From IMG/VR virus record IMGVR_UViG_3300008107_000029, positions 1 through 64,000 of that record: a stretch of DNA of 64,000 bases; one strand, given 5' to 3'. The notes beneath the pieces are model-generated. The model saw nothing but the letters and a program-made list of their open reading frames with translations, did not search any database and was not told where the DNA came from. Shown in pieces: positions 38,935 to 50,000 of this stretch (position 1 is the stretch's first letter; each line of letters starts with the position of its first letter). The stretch is from a virus. The translations under genes and the position numbers were made by a program.

Positions 38935-39418
38935 TTTCTGTGTCTTTGTTTTCTACAACAGTCTCTTTATAAACAATTAAAGATTTGTTATACAAGAATC
39001 CATTGCTATCATAAAGTTTAATGTAATATTCTCCAAAGGTTTTTGGAGTAAAACGAACTACAAACCTAATGTCTCCTTCTTTTTCTAAAGGATACTCCTC
39101 TACTATTTGAATATTTTTTGGATCATCCATATCTACTAAATGAAGTTCAATTCTTAAATCTTCCATTTTTTCATAAATTAACCATTCATTTAAATAATAA
39201 AGTTCAATTTCTTCTCCTAAAGGAAATGTTTCTTTTTCTAAAAACACAGTGTTTGTTTCTGGAATGTATACAATTTGAGGCTCTGATGGGTCTTGAAGAT
39301 ATAAATCAATTAAATCAGATTTACCTATAACAACTTGTGAGCATTCTGATTGCTGTGCTTTAAATAGAATATCCTCGTCAAGGGTTCGTCCTTCTGGAAC
39401 GTAATAGATTAATTCCAT
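38909..39418 (-). CDS. Hypothetical protein with Ig-like end
   Basis: 169 aa, acidic. The C-terminal half looks like an immunoglobulin-type beta sandwich (IRFVVRFTPKTFGEYYIKLYDSNG). Stands between the fibre genes and dioxygenases; may be a fibre chaperone or attachment protein. No family seen. Confidence 0.55.
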   Translation of the reverse strand: MELIYYVPEGRTLDEDILFKAQQSECSQVVIGKSDLIDLYLQDPSEPQIVYIPETNTVFLEKETFPLGEEIELYYLNEWLIYEKMEDLRIELHLVDMDDPKNIQIVEEYPLEKEGDIRFVVRFTPKTFGEYYIKLYDSNGFLYNKSLIVYKETVVENKDTEIEAPRFEV

Positions 39419-39420
39419 TA

Positions 39421-40491
39421 TTACACCAATAGTTCTTTGATAGTTCCTGCTTCATGCCCAGTAACATCAAGTGCTACGGATGAAGGTCTTACAAATTGAG
39501 AGACTAGGAGGATTACTCCACCACCTGTTTGGTATGCCATTGCAGATGAGTTGTAGTATCCAGTTGCATAAACTGTTCCAAATCCAACCATCTTTCTTGC
39601 AGAAACTACAACAACTCCACCACCTGGTTGAGTTCCGTTTCCTGCACCACCACGTAATGGCAGTGGGACTGTTAAAGATCCACCAAAAGCATATCCATTA
39701 ATAGCATTCATTGGTAAGTTATAGTACTCAGGACCACCGTTAGCAACCACTGGAAGGCTACTAGCATAGCCAAGACCATCTCCTCCTAGACTATTTGATA
39801 CACTAACCTCAGACCCTCCTAGAAGTGATCCAACACCACTAAAACCATTCTTAAGTCCAATACTTGTTGTGGCTTGGTTGGCAATTGCCGAACTAAAGGT
39901 AAGGATATTTCTTACAAACACCCTATACCCATTAGTGTTTACGTGTACGCCTGGGGCAATAGTAAGATTACTATAATACATATCTCTAGTAAGATCTGTG
40001 TTTGCTGAGATTGTAACTGTTCCGTCTTTTCCAGATCCGTAAATTGAATCTGGAATGATATTAAAGTCGTATGTTGCTTGTGTCAGCCTGGTGATTGTTC
40101 TAATCTGATTGCCCTTTGCAGCATTAAGGCCGTCAAAGTAATAGTAGTTTACTGGTGTAGATGAGTTTGGCTGTATAGTTATTTTTCTAGCAGTTGCTGC
40201 GTTAAATCCAGAAGCATATGCTGCATAGTTTGCAACCAAAGTATTGTTTAAGAAATACTTAATTCCATATGCAGAACTCAAGGCACTTCCAGTGCTGTCT
40301 GCTACTGTTCCAATACATATTGGATGGCTTGCGTTGCTAGCATTGTCTTGGTTAATTGTATATGTATCTCCAACTGCCAATGTTAATACTGGGGCTGTAA
40401 CTGAATTTAAAACATAGTTTGTTGAATAAGTAGTTGTCTGTGTAAAAGCAGATGATTCTTGACTAACTGATCCAAATTGCGTAATAGGCAT
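39421..40491 (-). CDS. Gly-rich fibre protein, short paralogue
   Basis: 356 aa. The central block DGTVTISANTDLTRDMYYSNL, then NGYRVFVRNIL and GGDGLGY, matches the N-terminal block of the 40491 product (DGDVTVISNISLNRDMYYNNL). An N-terminal domain unique to this copy precedes it. Ends with a GGGVVVVSARK-type strand repeat found in both. The stop and start of the two genes overlap by one base. Likely beta-helical fibre segments with glycine-rich tips. Confidence 0.65.
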   Translation of the reverse strand: MPITQFGSVSQESSAFTQTTTYSTNYVLNSVTAPVLTLAVGDTYTINQDNASNASHPICIGTVADSTGSALSSAYGIKYFLNNTLVANYAAYASGFNAATARKITIQPNSSTPVNYYYFDGLNAAKGNQIRTITRLTQATYDFNIIPDSIYGSGKDGTVTISANTDLTRDMYYSNLTIAPGVHVNTNGYRVFVRNILTFSSAIANQATTSIGLKNGFSGVGSLLGGSEVSVSNSLGGDGLGYASSLPVVANGGPEYYNLPMNAINGYAFGGSLTVPLPLRGGAGNGTQPGGGVVVVSARKMVGFGTVYATGYYNSSAMAYQTGGGVILLVSQFVRPSSVALDVTGHEAGTIKELLV

Positions 40492-42164
40492 TATTTAACA
40501 TCCTCCTCATTCTTAATAATTATAACACTTCCTGCTGTAGCGTATCCACCATCACCTGTACCTGCAGCAGATCTAACTTCAATAGTAGAAGGAATATTGT
40601 CTTCAGTTACTAGTAAAACAACTCCACCACCACCTGCATATCCAATAGTTCCTGGAGTTCCTGGAAGTCCAGCAGTAATAGATCCTCCTGCACCACCTGC
40701 TCCTCCTGCTCCACCAGGACCACCCTCAGCATATACTGAAGGAATAAATGATGTTGACTCTGGCTGATATGCTACAAAGAAAAATGAATATTGAGTTGGT
40801 CCTTGTCCTACTTGACGAGACTCTGTGTTGCTTCCAAAGTTTGTATAAGATGCAGCAACTTGTCTTTGTGTAGTAAATGGAAATGGGTTAAAAGATCCAG
40901 GGTTTCCTGGGGTTGGGGAGTTTCTTCCAGTTTGTACATACGACCATGGCTGTCCAGGCTGAAAAAATGAAAATGGGTTGCCTGGTTGAAAGAATGAAAA
41001 TGGGTTTCCAGGCTGAAAGAATCCACCACCTCTTGGAAATCTAACAAATCTTCCTGGGTTTGTTCCAAAAACTGTTCTTCCAGGGTTTGTTCCAGAAACA
41101 GTTCTTCCTGGAAAGACTCCAAAGATTCCTCTAGACCAAGCGTTGCCTGGAGTTGGAGCGTTTACATAAGAATATCCTGGTGTAACTGCTGGAGTTACTT
41201 GAGTATAGGTATAGTTAAATGTAACAGAAAATGGTTGTTGATAAAATTGTGTAACTACTGTTGGTGCATTGTATCCATATGCCAATACATTGTAGTTATA
41301 TCCTGCTGCATTTACTTGAGTTCTTGAGAATTGAAAAAAGTCTGGGGCCTTTGCTCCTGTATTTCCTGGTGCACCTGGATTACCAACACTTCCTGCGGTT
41401 CCTTCACCTGGTAAAGGTAATGGTCCTGGAGACTTTCCGTCAGCACGAATAATTCCAGATCCTATAATTTTTCTTGCAGAAATAACAACTACTCCACCAC
41501 CTGGACCTCCGTCTCCTCCAAGTCCTGCAGCACCTCCAAGCCCTCCAGTTCCTAAGTTTCCTGGAGCACCTGTGTTTCCTGGGGATCCTTTTCCACCTGG
41601 GGCACCCACTGTGTTTGTTCTAGATGTAGGACTTAAATTTCCTGGTGCACCTGGAGAACCTGCAGGGGCAGGCTGTGCAACTCCGTCTGCACCTTTGTTA
41701 CCTGGTGTACCTGGTTTTCCACCAGATCCACCTTGAAGTGTTCTAAGTCTATTTAATGCTGCATCAAATTTATATGCAACAATTGCTTGTGAAAAATTAT
41801 AAAACTCTGCTTCTCCAAAGAAGTTCTCACCGTTATTAAGACCACCAGATCCACCAAGAGTATCAGATGCTTTGACTCCCGAAGCCCCACCACCAAAGAT
41901 AGTTCCTGCAGTTACAGTGTCAGCGAGTCTTCCGATAACAGAAGTGGCGTCTGCCATTGTTAATGTGTCTTTAACAAAAACTCTAAATCCGTTTGTATCT
42001 AATTGTACGTTTGCTAAAATTGTAAGATTGTTATAGTACATGTCTCTATTCAAAGATATGTTTGAAATAACAGTGACATCGCCATCTGTTCCTGGTCCAT
42101 AAATCTCAAGGCCACCCTTACGGGAAGCCAAGACAACAGGCTCTGGAACTCTTACATCAGACAT
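40491..42164 (-). CDS. Collagen-like Gly/Pro-rich tail fibre or adhesin
   Basis: 557 aa. After a beta domain (1-140) come collagen-type Gly-X-Y triplets at ~149-224 and ~257-271 (GKPGTPGNKG, GSPGAPGN, GNPGAPGNTG), with Pro often in the Y position, which is the position of hydroxyproline in collagen. Next come NPGRTV/FQPGNPFSF tandem repeats (~365-420) and a GGAGGAGGAGG stretch (~498-520), ending in a beta strand shared with the 39421 product. A trimeric fibre is likely. Upstream of three dioxygenase-like and one GT60-like gene. Confidence 0.72.
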   Translation of the reverse strand: MSDVRVPEPVVLASRKGGLEIYGPGTDGDVTVISNISLNRDMYYNNLTILANVQLDTNGFRVFVKDTLTMADATSVIGRLADTVTAGTIFGGGASGVKASDTLGGSGGLNNGENFFGEAEFYNFSQAIVAYKFDAALNRLRTLQGGSGGKPGTPGNKGADGVAQPAPAGSPGAPGNLSPTSRTNTVGAPGGKGSPGNTGAPGNLGTGGLGGAAGLGGDGGPGGGVVVISARKIIGSGIIRADGKSPGPLPLPGEGTAGSVGNPGAPGNTGAKAPDFFQFSRTQVNAAGYNYNVLAYGYNAPTVVTQFYQQPFSVTFNYTYTQVTPAVTPGYSYVNAPTPGNAWSRGIFGVFPGRTVSGTNPGRTVFGTNPGRFVRFPRGGGFFQPGNPFSFFQPGNPFSFFQPGQPWSYVQTGRNSPTPGNPGSFNPFPFTTQRQVAASYTNFGSNTESRQVGQGPTQYSFFFVAYQPESTSFIPSVYAEGGPGGAGGAGGAGGSITAGLPGTPGTIGYAGGGGVVLLVTEDNIPSTIEVRSAAGTGDGGYATAGSVIIIKNEEDVK

Positions 42165-42166
42165 TT

Positions 42167-42502
42167 TTAGGCTATCTCCACTCCACTAATATGTAGGCTG
42201 ATTGCGTCTGCAACGTTTGCTAGACACTGTATTGTAGCACCTGTTGGAACTACGATACTTCCATCTACTAGTTGAGTAGTATTTGCAGGCACTAGGATTT
42301 CTCCAAAGGCCTTGTTTGTTGCTAATGCAGTTCCCCCACTTGGCACAATGTGAATCGTTGCTCTAGCGTCTATACCACTGGTATTCGCTATAAGTATTTG
42401 CTTCACAAGTGTAGTTGTGCTTGCTGGAACTGTATACAATGTTGCAGCCGTAGTAGTTAATCGTGTTACTGCTGCTAGTTGTTTTGGTGTATATGCTGGC
42501 AT
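42167..42502 (-). CDS. Small beta-sandwich virion protein
   Basis: 111 aa: TLYTVPASTTTLVKQILIANTSG ... ATIHIVPSGG ... AISLHISGVEI. The pattern of a compact jelly roll often found as a repeat unit in phage tail or fibre proteins. Ribosome site agaggtg. Related strands appear in the start of 42519 and 43397 products. Confidence 0.65.
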   Translation of the reverse strand: MPAYTPKQLAAVTRLTTTAATLYTVPASTTTLVKQILIANTSGIDARATIHIVPSGGTALATNKAFGEILVPANTTQLVDGSIVVPTGATIQCLANVADAISLHISGVEIA

Positions 42503-42518
42503 TTCTTCACCTCTTCTC

Positions 42519-43379
42519 TTATACCTGCATCCAGATCAATGCTAGATCTGTTGTATTACCTGACAATACAATCTTATTGTTTGCATCGTCATAGGTTGCT
42601 GTAATATTATTATGGGTAGTGTGGTCAAACAGTACGGCAGCAGAGTCTTGGATTAATTCTACATCTCCACCCGTTGCATTTGTACCAGTAAGAACAATTT
42701 TATTTGCTAGGTCATCGTAAGTAACAGTAATGTTTACGTGATCGTTATGTGTTAGGGCTGCTGCTGCAGCATCTTGTGCACGTTCTGAAACATAGTATTG
42801 GTTTGTAGTTCCTTCTGGAAGGTTGTCAGTTGTCTTAGCACCAAAAAGGTTTTCCCATTCAGCATCTGTTACGTACTGTGGGTGTGGGTTTGCTAAGGCC
42901 TCGTGAGCGTCAATACTGTTATCAATTGTAGTCTGGTTAGCAGAGGCAATCCATGCGTTACCTGCCCAAAAATACATTAAGTTAGTAGTAGAGTTAAACC
43001 AAATGTCTCCAATTTGTGGAGTTGGTGGCTCTGTTGGCTGCTGAATAACAAACTGAGATCCAATTGACTCGTAAATACCATTCATAGAGAATGAAGTAAC
43101 TCCTTGGTCAGAGCGAATGTAAACCTTATCTCCTACACCAATTGTAAATCTGTAAGTCTCAATGGAGTTTCCACGAGACAAATCTGTGTTATATGTAAGC
43201 CAAGCCCATTTAGATTGATTTTGGTCTTCATCTTTAGGTACTAGATAGATGCTAATTCTGTCATCTACGCTTCCAATGTTTGTAGCAATCACAGAAATCA
43301 AAGCGGATCTTGGAGATGCAAACATAACAGTTGTTGTATCTGCTAATGGTACATTTGTTGCTAGTCTACTAATTGCCAT
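42519..43379 (-). CDS. Fibre-like protein with TYDD repeats
   Basis: 286 aa. N-terminal jelly roll like the 43397 product, then a DIWFNSTTNLMYFWAGNAW linker, and two copies of NITVTYDDLANKIVLTG-type hairpins at the C terminus. The same hairpin is repeated in the 50897 product. ggggaga ribosome site. Probably a short side fibre or spike. Confidence 0.65.
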   Translation of the reverse strand: MAISRLATNVPLADTTTVMFASPRSALISVIATNIGSVDDRISIYLVPKDEDQNQSKWAWLTYNTDLSRGNSIETYRFTIGVGDKVYIRSDQGVTSFSMNGIYESIGSQFVIQQPTEPPTPQIGDIWFNSTTNLMYFWAGNAWIASANQTTIDNSIDAHEALANPHPQYVTDAEWENLFGAKTTDNLPEGTTNQYYVSERAQDAAAAALTHNDHVNITVTYDDLANKIVLTGTNATGGDVELIQDSAAVLFDHTTHNNITATYDDANNKIVLSGNTTDLALIWMQV

Positions 43380-43396
43380 GTGTCTCCCCTAACCTA

Positions 43397-44047
43397 TTAT
43401 ATCCTATTTAACTCACCAAACAAAAGGTATTCGTTTGGATTTGTTTTAAGAAGTTCTATTACGCTGTGAGCACCTTCGCTAACATTTGTACACCCTGCAT
43501 TCTTATTTAACGTTACACCAGAGGCTGCTACAACTTGCACTGCTGCCTGTGTGCTAGTAACGTAAAACCTTGAACCAAGTGGTGCAGGGTTTACAGTCTC
43601 ATTTGGAACTGTAAGTGTTACAGTGCTACCGTTGGTAAGTTTTAGCATTCTATCTATATCTTCAAATACTAATGTATGCGATGAAGCAGCATCAGTACGA
43701 GTAAGTAGTTGCTTTGGGGAGTATGCGAGTAGGTCTGTTTGTTGAATTCCCTCTGCCAGGAATGAGAATCCTTCTCTACTTCCACTAACGTATAGTTTAT
43801 CACCCTCCACCAAAGCAAATCTGTGTACTTCTACTGAGTTTCCTGACTCAATTAGAAGATTTTTTGTTATGTAAACAAAGTTTGCATCGATTCCAGCACC
43901 TTCTGGGTCAATGTATATTGTTGTAGATCCAATGTTTTCATTTCCATTAGTAACCAATACAGAGGCAAGGTACTCGCCATCCGAAGTAAATATTAGGACT
44001 GGTGTATTTGGATCTGGGTTAGCAATTCCTAGTCGTCTCAGAGCCAT
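43397..44047 (-). CDS. Fibre-associated protein
   Basis: 216 aa. N terminus (RLGIANPDPNTPVLIFTSDG) pairs with that of the 42519 product (RLATNVPLADTTTVMFAS), giving two related head domains; the second half has LVFEDIDRMLKLTNGSTVTLTVP. Lies 4 nt after the giant gene stop. Confidence 0.6.
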   Translation of the reverse strand: MALRRLGIANPDPNTPVLIFTSDGEYLASVLVTNGNENIGSTTIYIDPEGAGIDANFVYITKNLLIESGNSVEVHRFALVEGDKLYVSGSREGFSFLAEGIQQTDLLAYSPKQLLTRTDAASSHTLVFEDIDRMLKLTNGSTVTLTVPNETVNPAPLGSRFYVTSTQAAVQVVAASGVTLNKNAGCTNVSEGAHSVIELLKTNPNEYLLFGELNRI

Positions 44048-44050
44048 CTG

Positions 44051-47000
44051 TTACGCCTGCGATTCTGTCCATGAGACACGAGCAGAGATTTTAAGAGGTA
44101 TTGCTTCAGTTACTGAGGCAGGCTCTACGACAACTGCTGCTACTGTAAGAACATCTGGTCCGTCTGGGAACACACCGTCTCCACCAAGGATTGAGTTACC
44201 TAAAGTTGCAAGTTCTGCAAGAGATAATGTAGTATCTTGTGAGTTTACGGTTCCAGTACCTGCTGCACGGAAGTTGTAGAGAACAATTCCACCAGTGTAC
44301 AAATCTCCCTTAGAGTGTTTAATCAACTGGCTGAGTGAAGGCTTGTTCACGAATGTCCAGTTAGTGTTATCTAAAGTTGAGTTAAGAATCAAGTAGATTT
44401 CGCAGTCGTAGTTTGTAAGAATACCAACAGAGTTAAGAATTGTCTGCATTCTATTTACTACTTCTTTTGAACCTAAGTTACCAGTGTTAGCATTATCTAC
44501 TGAAGGAGCAAGACGTGCTGATACTAGAGGGATTACTGATGGAACAATGTCTGTTCCTGATCCAATATTGTATGTTTGTGATGTTGGATATGTAAAGGTT
44601 GCTCCATCGTTAGTATAAATAATTACTTGAGCACCTGAACCAGTTGAGCCACCAGTGTACCAACGTGCATTGTTAGTAAGAGTTGCAGTTCTTGGGAATG
44701 TTCCAGAGCCTGGTGCTACTGTTGAAGCAATAAACTGTGTAGATGATCCTAGGTAAGGTGTAATATAAACAACTGAACCATTAGAGATTGTTGATCCAGT
44801 ATAAGATCTACCACCTGATCCACCATAGAAGAATGTTGATGGTACAGATGAATCTGCTTCCCATCTAACTCTATGGACAGTTCCTGCAGTCATTCCGTGT
44901 CCACTTGCTACGGTAAAGACAGTAAAGTTATTTGTTGCATCAAATAATTGCTGTTGAGAAGTTACGGTTCTAAATGTGGCACCATCTGTTGCAGAAGGAG
45001 CCTGGTCAACATAAACCCAACCAGTGTTATTGTATCCACGAACTGGCACTCCAATTGTTTTTGTTCCTACTGGAAGTTTTTCATTAAGTGCAGTTGAGTT
45101 AGCCACTGCTGTATTATTTTTAATTGCAGCAACTACTGCGTTGGTGTATGAATCAAATGTAATTCTGTAAGCAGCAACAGTTGTTGCTGTGTCAGGGTCA
45201 GTGATGGTATATGACTTAGTTGTTTCAATTTGACCAGGAGCAGTCTTTTGAGTTGAGTTGTTTGTAAACTGAATTGAATCTCCTGCTGCTGTAAACAAAT
45301 AAGCCTTGTCATCTTGGAACTCTCCATCCATAATAATAGATGTACCCCAGTGAGAAAGTGATGGTACGTATGAAGGAATTCCTGTTGAAGTAATTTCATA
45401 ACGGGCTGGAAGGTTTCCTGCTCTCATGTATGCTTCAGTAAATATATTGTTGTGGATAAATTCATGGAAGTACTTTACGTGCCCCTTTTGATCTTTAAAT
45501 CCAAATCTAACTTTACCTGCACCATACCAAGAGTAGTCAATGTAAGCCATTTGAATCTTTGTAAGATCTAGGTTAAATCCTGATGGGCCAGTTCCATCTG
45601 CTGGATCAAGGTTCCAGTTTGCTTGTTCTACTTTAGTATCTACAACCTTTGAAATGATAACTCCACTCTTAGAGATACCACGATATGCTGGTTGGATATA
45701 CATAATGTCATTTGAGTCAACCTTTACAACCTTGTAAGTTTGTCCCTTAATAACAACGCTTTGTCCCTTTGCTACCTGAGAAGAGAATGAAGTGCTAGAA
45801 CCAACAATTCTTGTAGAGTTAAACGCTACTGTTGCAGTTCCAGACATCTGTTGTGTAGATGATCGTCTTACACAGTACAACTTGCTACCGTCAAACTCAA
45901 AGAAGATTCCATTTTGATCATCAAACAATCCTGATCTTAGTACACAGTTTACCCAAGAAACTGGATTAAATTGTGGGAATCCTCCTGGACGATCTGTTTG
46001 TGGAGTTCCTAAAAGTGTAATGGTGAATGTTCTTTCATCAATAATTTGATTAATTTCAAAGTTTCCATTCCAGTAATTAGGACCAAGATCGCCAATTCCA
46101 TTTACAGCATCTACAATTCTAACTGTAACAACATCTGTACAGCGATGTGGGTTTCTTGTTGTAATTGTTGCAGTAGTTCCTACTCTTGTATATGTATCAA
46201 TCTGAGTTGGAGCGTTAAAGTTAATTGCCTTAGATACCTGAATACCCTTACCTGACTGGTAACGGAAGTACTTACGGGTCTGACGAATCATAGATGCGTC
46301 TGGGTTAGTAGAAGGAGTAAGTTCAACACCACCGTCGTAAGGTCTGTGAACTGCGAATCCATCACCCTTAACATACAATGATGTAGAGGTTGCATATGAT
46401 AAATCGGTTCTAGCAACACCAGAGGCAGTTGAGATTGGAGTTTGTGCTTCATCTGATCCTGTAACTGGAATAGTATCTTCTACAGTCAAGGCAGTTGCTG
46501 ATCTAATTCCAGTAATCTTGGAAGCAAACACTGTTCCTGGAAGTACTGGAGAGATTGTCATGTTACCAGTTCCAAGGCCAGTAATATCAATTCTGTTTGA
46601 ATCTGCATTAGCATCTGCTGGATTTGGATAGAATGCTAAAGTTGAAGTTGTAAGTGCTCTTACATAGTAAATTCTTGATGCTGAAAGCCCAGTTGGCAAA
46701 GTAGTACTAGATGAAACTCTTACAGCAAGACCAGTTGTATATGTATGTGTATCTTGAGTTGTAACAATGTTTGTTGTTAAGTTAATACCACTGGACTGAG
46801 TTACAAATTCAAGATTGCTTAATCTAGTATCTGGTACATATACTTTAAATACATCTCCAATCTTATAAAGATTTGGGAAGTTTGTTCCAAGTCCATTGAT
46901 TGTTTTTGTTCCTGGAACTAGGCTAACAGTTCCGCTTGCAGGAAATTCTGCAGCAACGTTAGAACTTGTAATTGAGTGAGTTACACCAGATCCAAATGAT

Positions 47001-50000
47001 GTTAAAACAATTTCTCTTCCAATTTCAGCATCATCTCTGGTTGCTGCAAGTTGGAACCAATCTTGGCTAATTCTAATTGCATAATATGTAGTTCCAGCAA
47101 CAAGTCCACCGATTTGTGTTCCTGATGTGTTATATACTACTGGAGCACCTGTGTAATACTGGTGATTTGTTTGGTTAATAATACTATAGTTAAGGTCAAG
47201 TGTGTTCAAAGGATCGAAGGTATAAGTTCTTGGGCTAAGAATTGCACTTGTTGGGTTAAGGGTAAAGTGTGTATCTGTTGGAATGGTTTGAATTTCATAG
47301 ATTCCGTCAATAGCATTTGTACCAGTGATTGAAAGTTCGTGTGTTCCAGTTCCAACAGCACTAAAGTTAATAAGCCCTGGGATCTTTTTAAATGTTCCAG
47401 TTCCTCCAAGATTTGTGTCTAGAAGAGGTACACGATCATCTACTGGGGCTTCTCCTGCTGCGTTAACAACTAGGGAGGCTGCACTTTCAGGTGAATAGAA
47501 TAGTGCTAATCTGTTTGCATCCAATCCTCTAACAAAGTAAACTGTTCCACTCTTTAAACCACCAATTGGGGTAGTTGAGTTATAGATTGCAGGCTCTGCA
47601 GATGCAGTTGAATATCCGTGACCTGCAGATGTTATGTAAAATGCAACCGTGTCTACAGTGGACAATCCTTGTACTGGGATGTTAAGTGAAGAAAAAGTAG
47701 CCGTTGTAGATAGTCTAAAGTAGTTTTCTGTTGGTGTAAAGACATAGTACTGGTTAGCATTTACAAGTCCAGTAATTGCTGGATTAACACCAGATGAGTA
47801 TGTAAGAATCTGTCCTTCAGACAAAGCATTCTGTGGAAGATAGATTCCATCAGCAAAGTCTGTTGCTGTTCTACGTGTAAAGGTCATTGTTCCTGAAGAA
47901 TATGGAGATGGCAAGAATGCTTGATAAGCACTTGCCTTTGTTGGCTTAAGTCTAATTCTGTTTTCATTTACCTTTTCAACAAAGTAGTTAATTCTTTGTC
48001 CAATTGAAATTGGTCCGAATCCACCAGTAAATCTAACGTTTGCGTTTGTTGTACTTGCTGTAAAGTTAATAGATCCTGTGTTGTCAATTGCCTTTTCAGG
48101 AGTTGTGTGCAGTGTAAATGTTGTTGATGATAATGGTCTAATGTAGTAATTACGGCCTGGAACAACTTGAGGAGTGCTTGTAAAGGGAGTGGTTGTAGTC
48201 CCGTCGTCCATTGTAAACAATACTGCTTGTCCAGTTCTAAAGGTTGTAGCGTCTCCATTTACCATTGTTAAAATTTCTGTTGCAGTATCAATTGCTGATA
48301 GGTTGCTTACAGTAGGAGCCACAATAGCCAACTGAACTTTTGCTGTTCCAACTGTTGTAATGTCTACAATTGAAGTGTTAGCAATTGCATTTGCTAAAGT
48401 AGGATGAAGAGTTAATGTATTGGTTCCTGTCTTTCTTACAAAATATTTAGTATTGTTTGTCAACCCACCTGCAAGAGTTGGGCTGCTTTGTGTAATAGTA
48501 GCAGTTCCAGATCCTGAAGCAGTGATGTTAACTAAATTGTTATTTGCAATAGCGTCTGCTGAAGAAGCGTGAAGAGTAAATGTTGTACCACTTGCTACTC
48601 TTACATAATAAGTTCCGTTATCAGTTAAACCACCTGGTTGTGCATTTACTGGTTTCAATGCTCCAACTCCAGAGCCACGAGCAACTAAGTCTACAGTGTT
48701 ATTGTTTCCTTGTGCTCCAGCCTTGCTTCCGTGCAAACTAATTGTTGTTGAGTTAATAACTCTTACAAAGTATGTTGAGCCACTTGTTAATCCGTTAGGT
48801 ACAACGTCTCCACCATTGTAGTAAACTACTTCTTGTCCACTTACATAGTTTTCTGTTGATGGTACAGTAATTTGATCAGTTACTGGATCGATTCCGTTTG
48901 CCTGCTCAAATGAGAGTGGACGGGCACGATGCTTTACTGTTACTGCATCTCCAGTTGTAAATCCTGTTGTGCTTGCAACTGTAATAACATCGGTTGCTAG
49001 GTTAACACCAGCGTTAGCATTAAATGTTGTTTCTGCACTTTGTGCAGTTAAAAATACTGGAGTTCCTGTGTTAACCCTTGATCCATCATCAACTGTAATA
49101 ACGTTTGATGTTGTATTAATTCCAGTTGTTGCAAGAGCAGTAATTTTTCCATAGTTTTCATCTACTGGTCCACCTTCTCCAGAAGCAGTTTCTACTAGAA
49201 CAACATCGTCACTAGAAAATCCATGATTTGGAACATATACGCTGTCGTAGTTTTCTTCCATAATTCCAACTACAATCCATGTAGTTCCATTAATGGTAGT
49301 TCCGTTAATATCTAGAATTCCAGTACCTGCTGGAGCAGTACCTAATCTTAATGTTCTGTTTTGCTTAATAACTGTACTTGTTCCAGTACCAGTTGATGTT
49401 ACGTCAACCTGTAATGTGTCGCTAGAGGCACCTGCTGCAGATGTGTGTAGAGACATTGTTGTGGAAGAACGAACACGAATGTAGTATGTGTTACCACTAG
49501 TAAGTCCAGTTGGAATTGTTCCAGAGTTTGAGTAATATGTTACGGCATCACCAGTTGTAAAACCAGATGTGCTTGGCACTGTAAATACATTTGTAACAAC
49601 GTCTAAAGATGTTCCACTGTTAGTCCATGTTTCTCTTGCTTCAGTCTTATTAGCCTGGTTGACATAAAGTTTTACATAGTTAGTTACAGTGTGGTTGTTA
49701 GTTGACTTGTGTGGAGAAGCAGCAGTTAGACCAGTTCCAGTTGAAAAAACAAACACTGGATCGTCTTCTTCTACCCCTTTAAGGTTATTTGTTGTTGTAA
49801 TAACGTCAGCAACTGTTGCAGAAGCAACTTTGTTTGCAAAAAATAGTGCATGCTGTCCAAAATTACTTGTTCCATTTCTTGTAAATTGAACTAAAGTTGC
49901 TGTATTATATTCGTCAATTTCAGTTGATGAGAGAGCAACAGTATTGTTATCAATCTTTACTGCATAGTACAAAGAATAGTTTGTAAGTCCACCGACTAGT

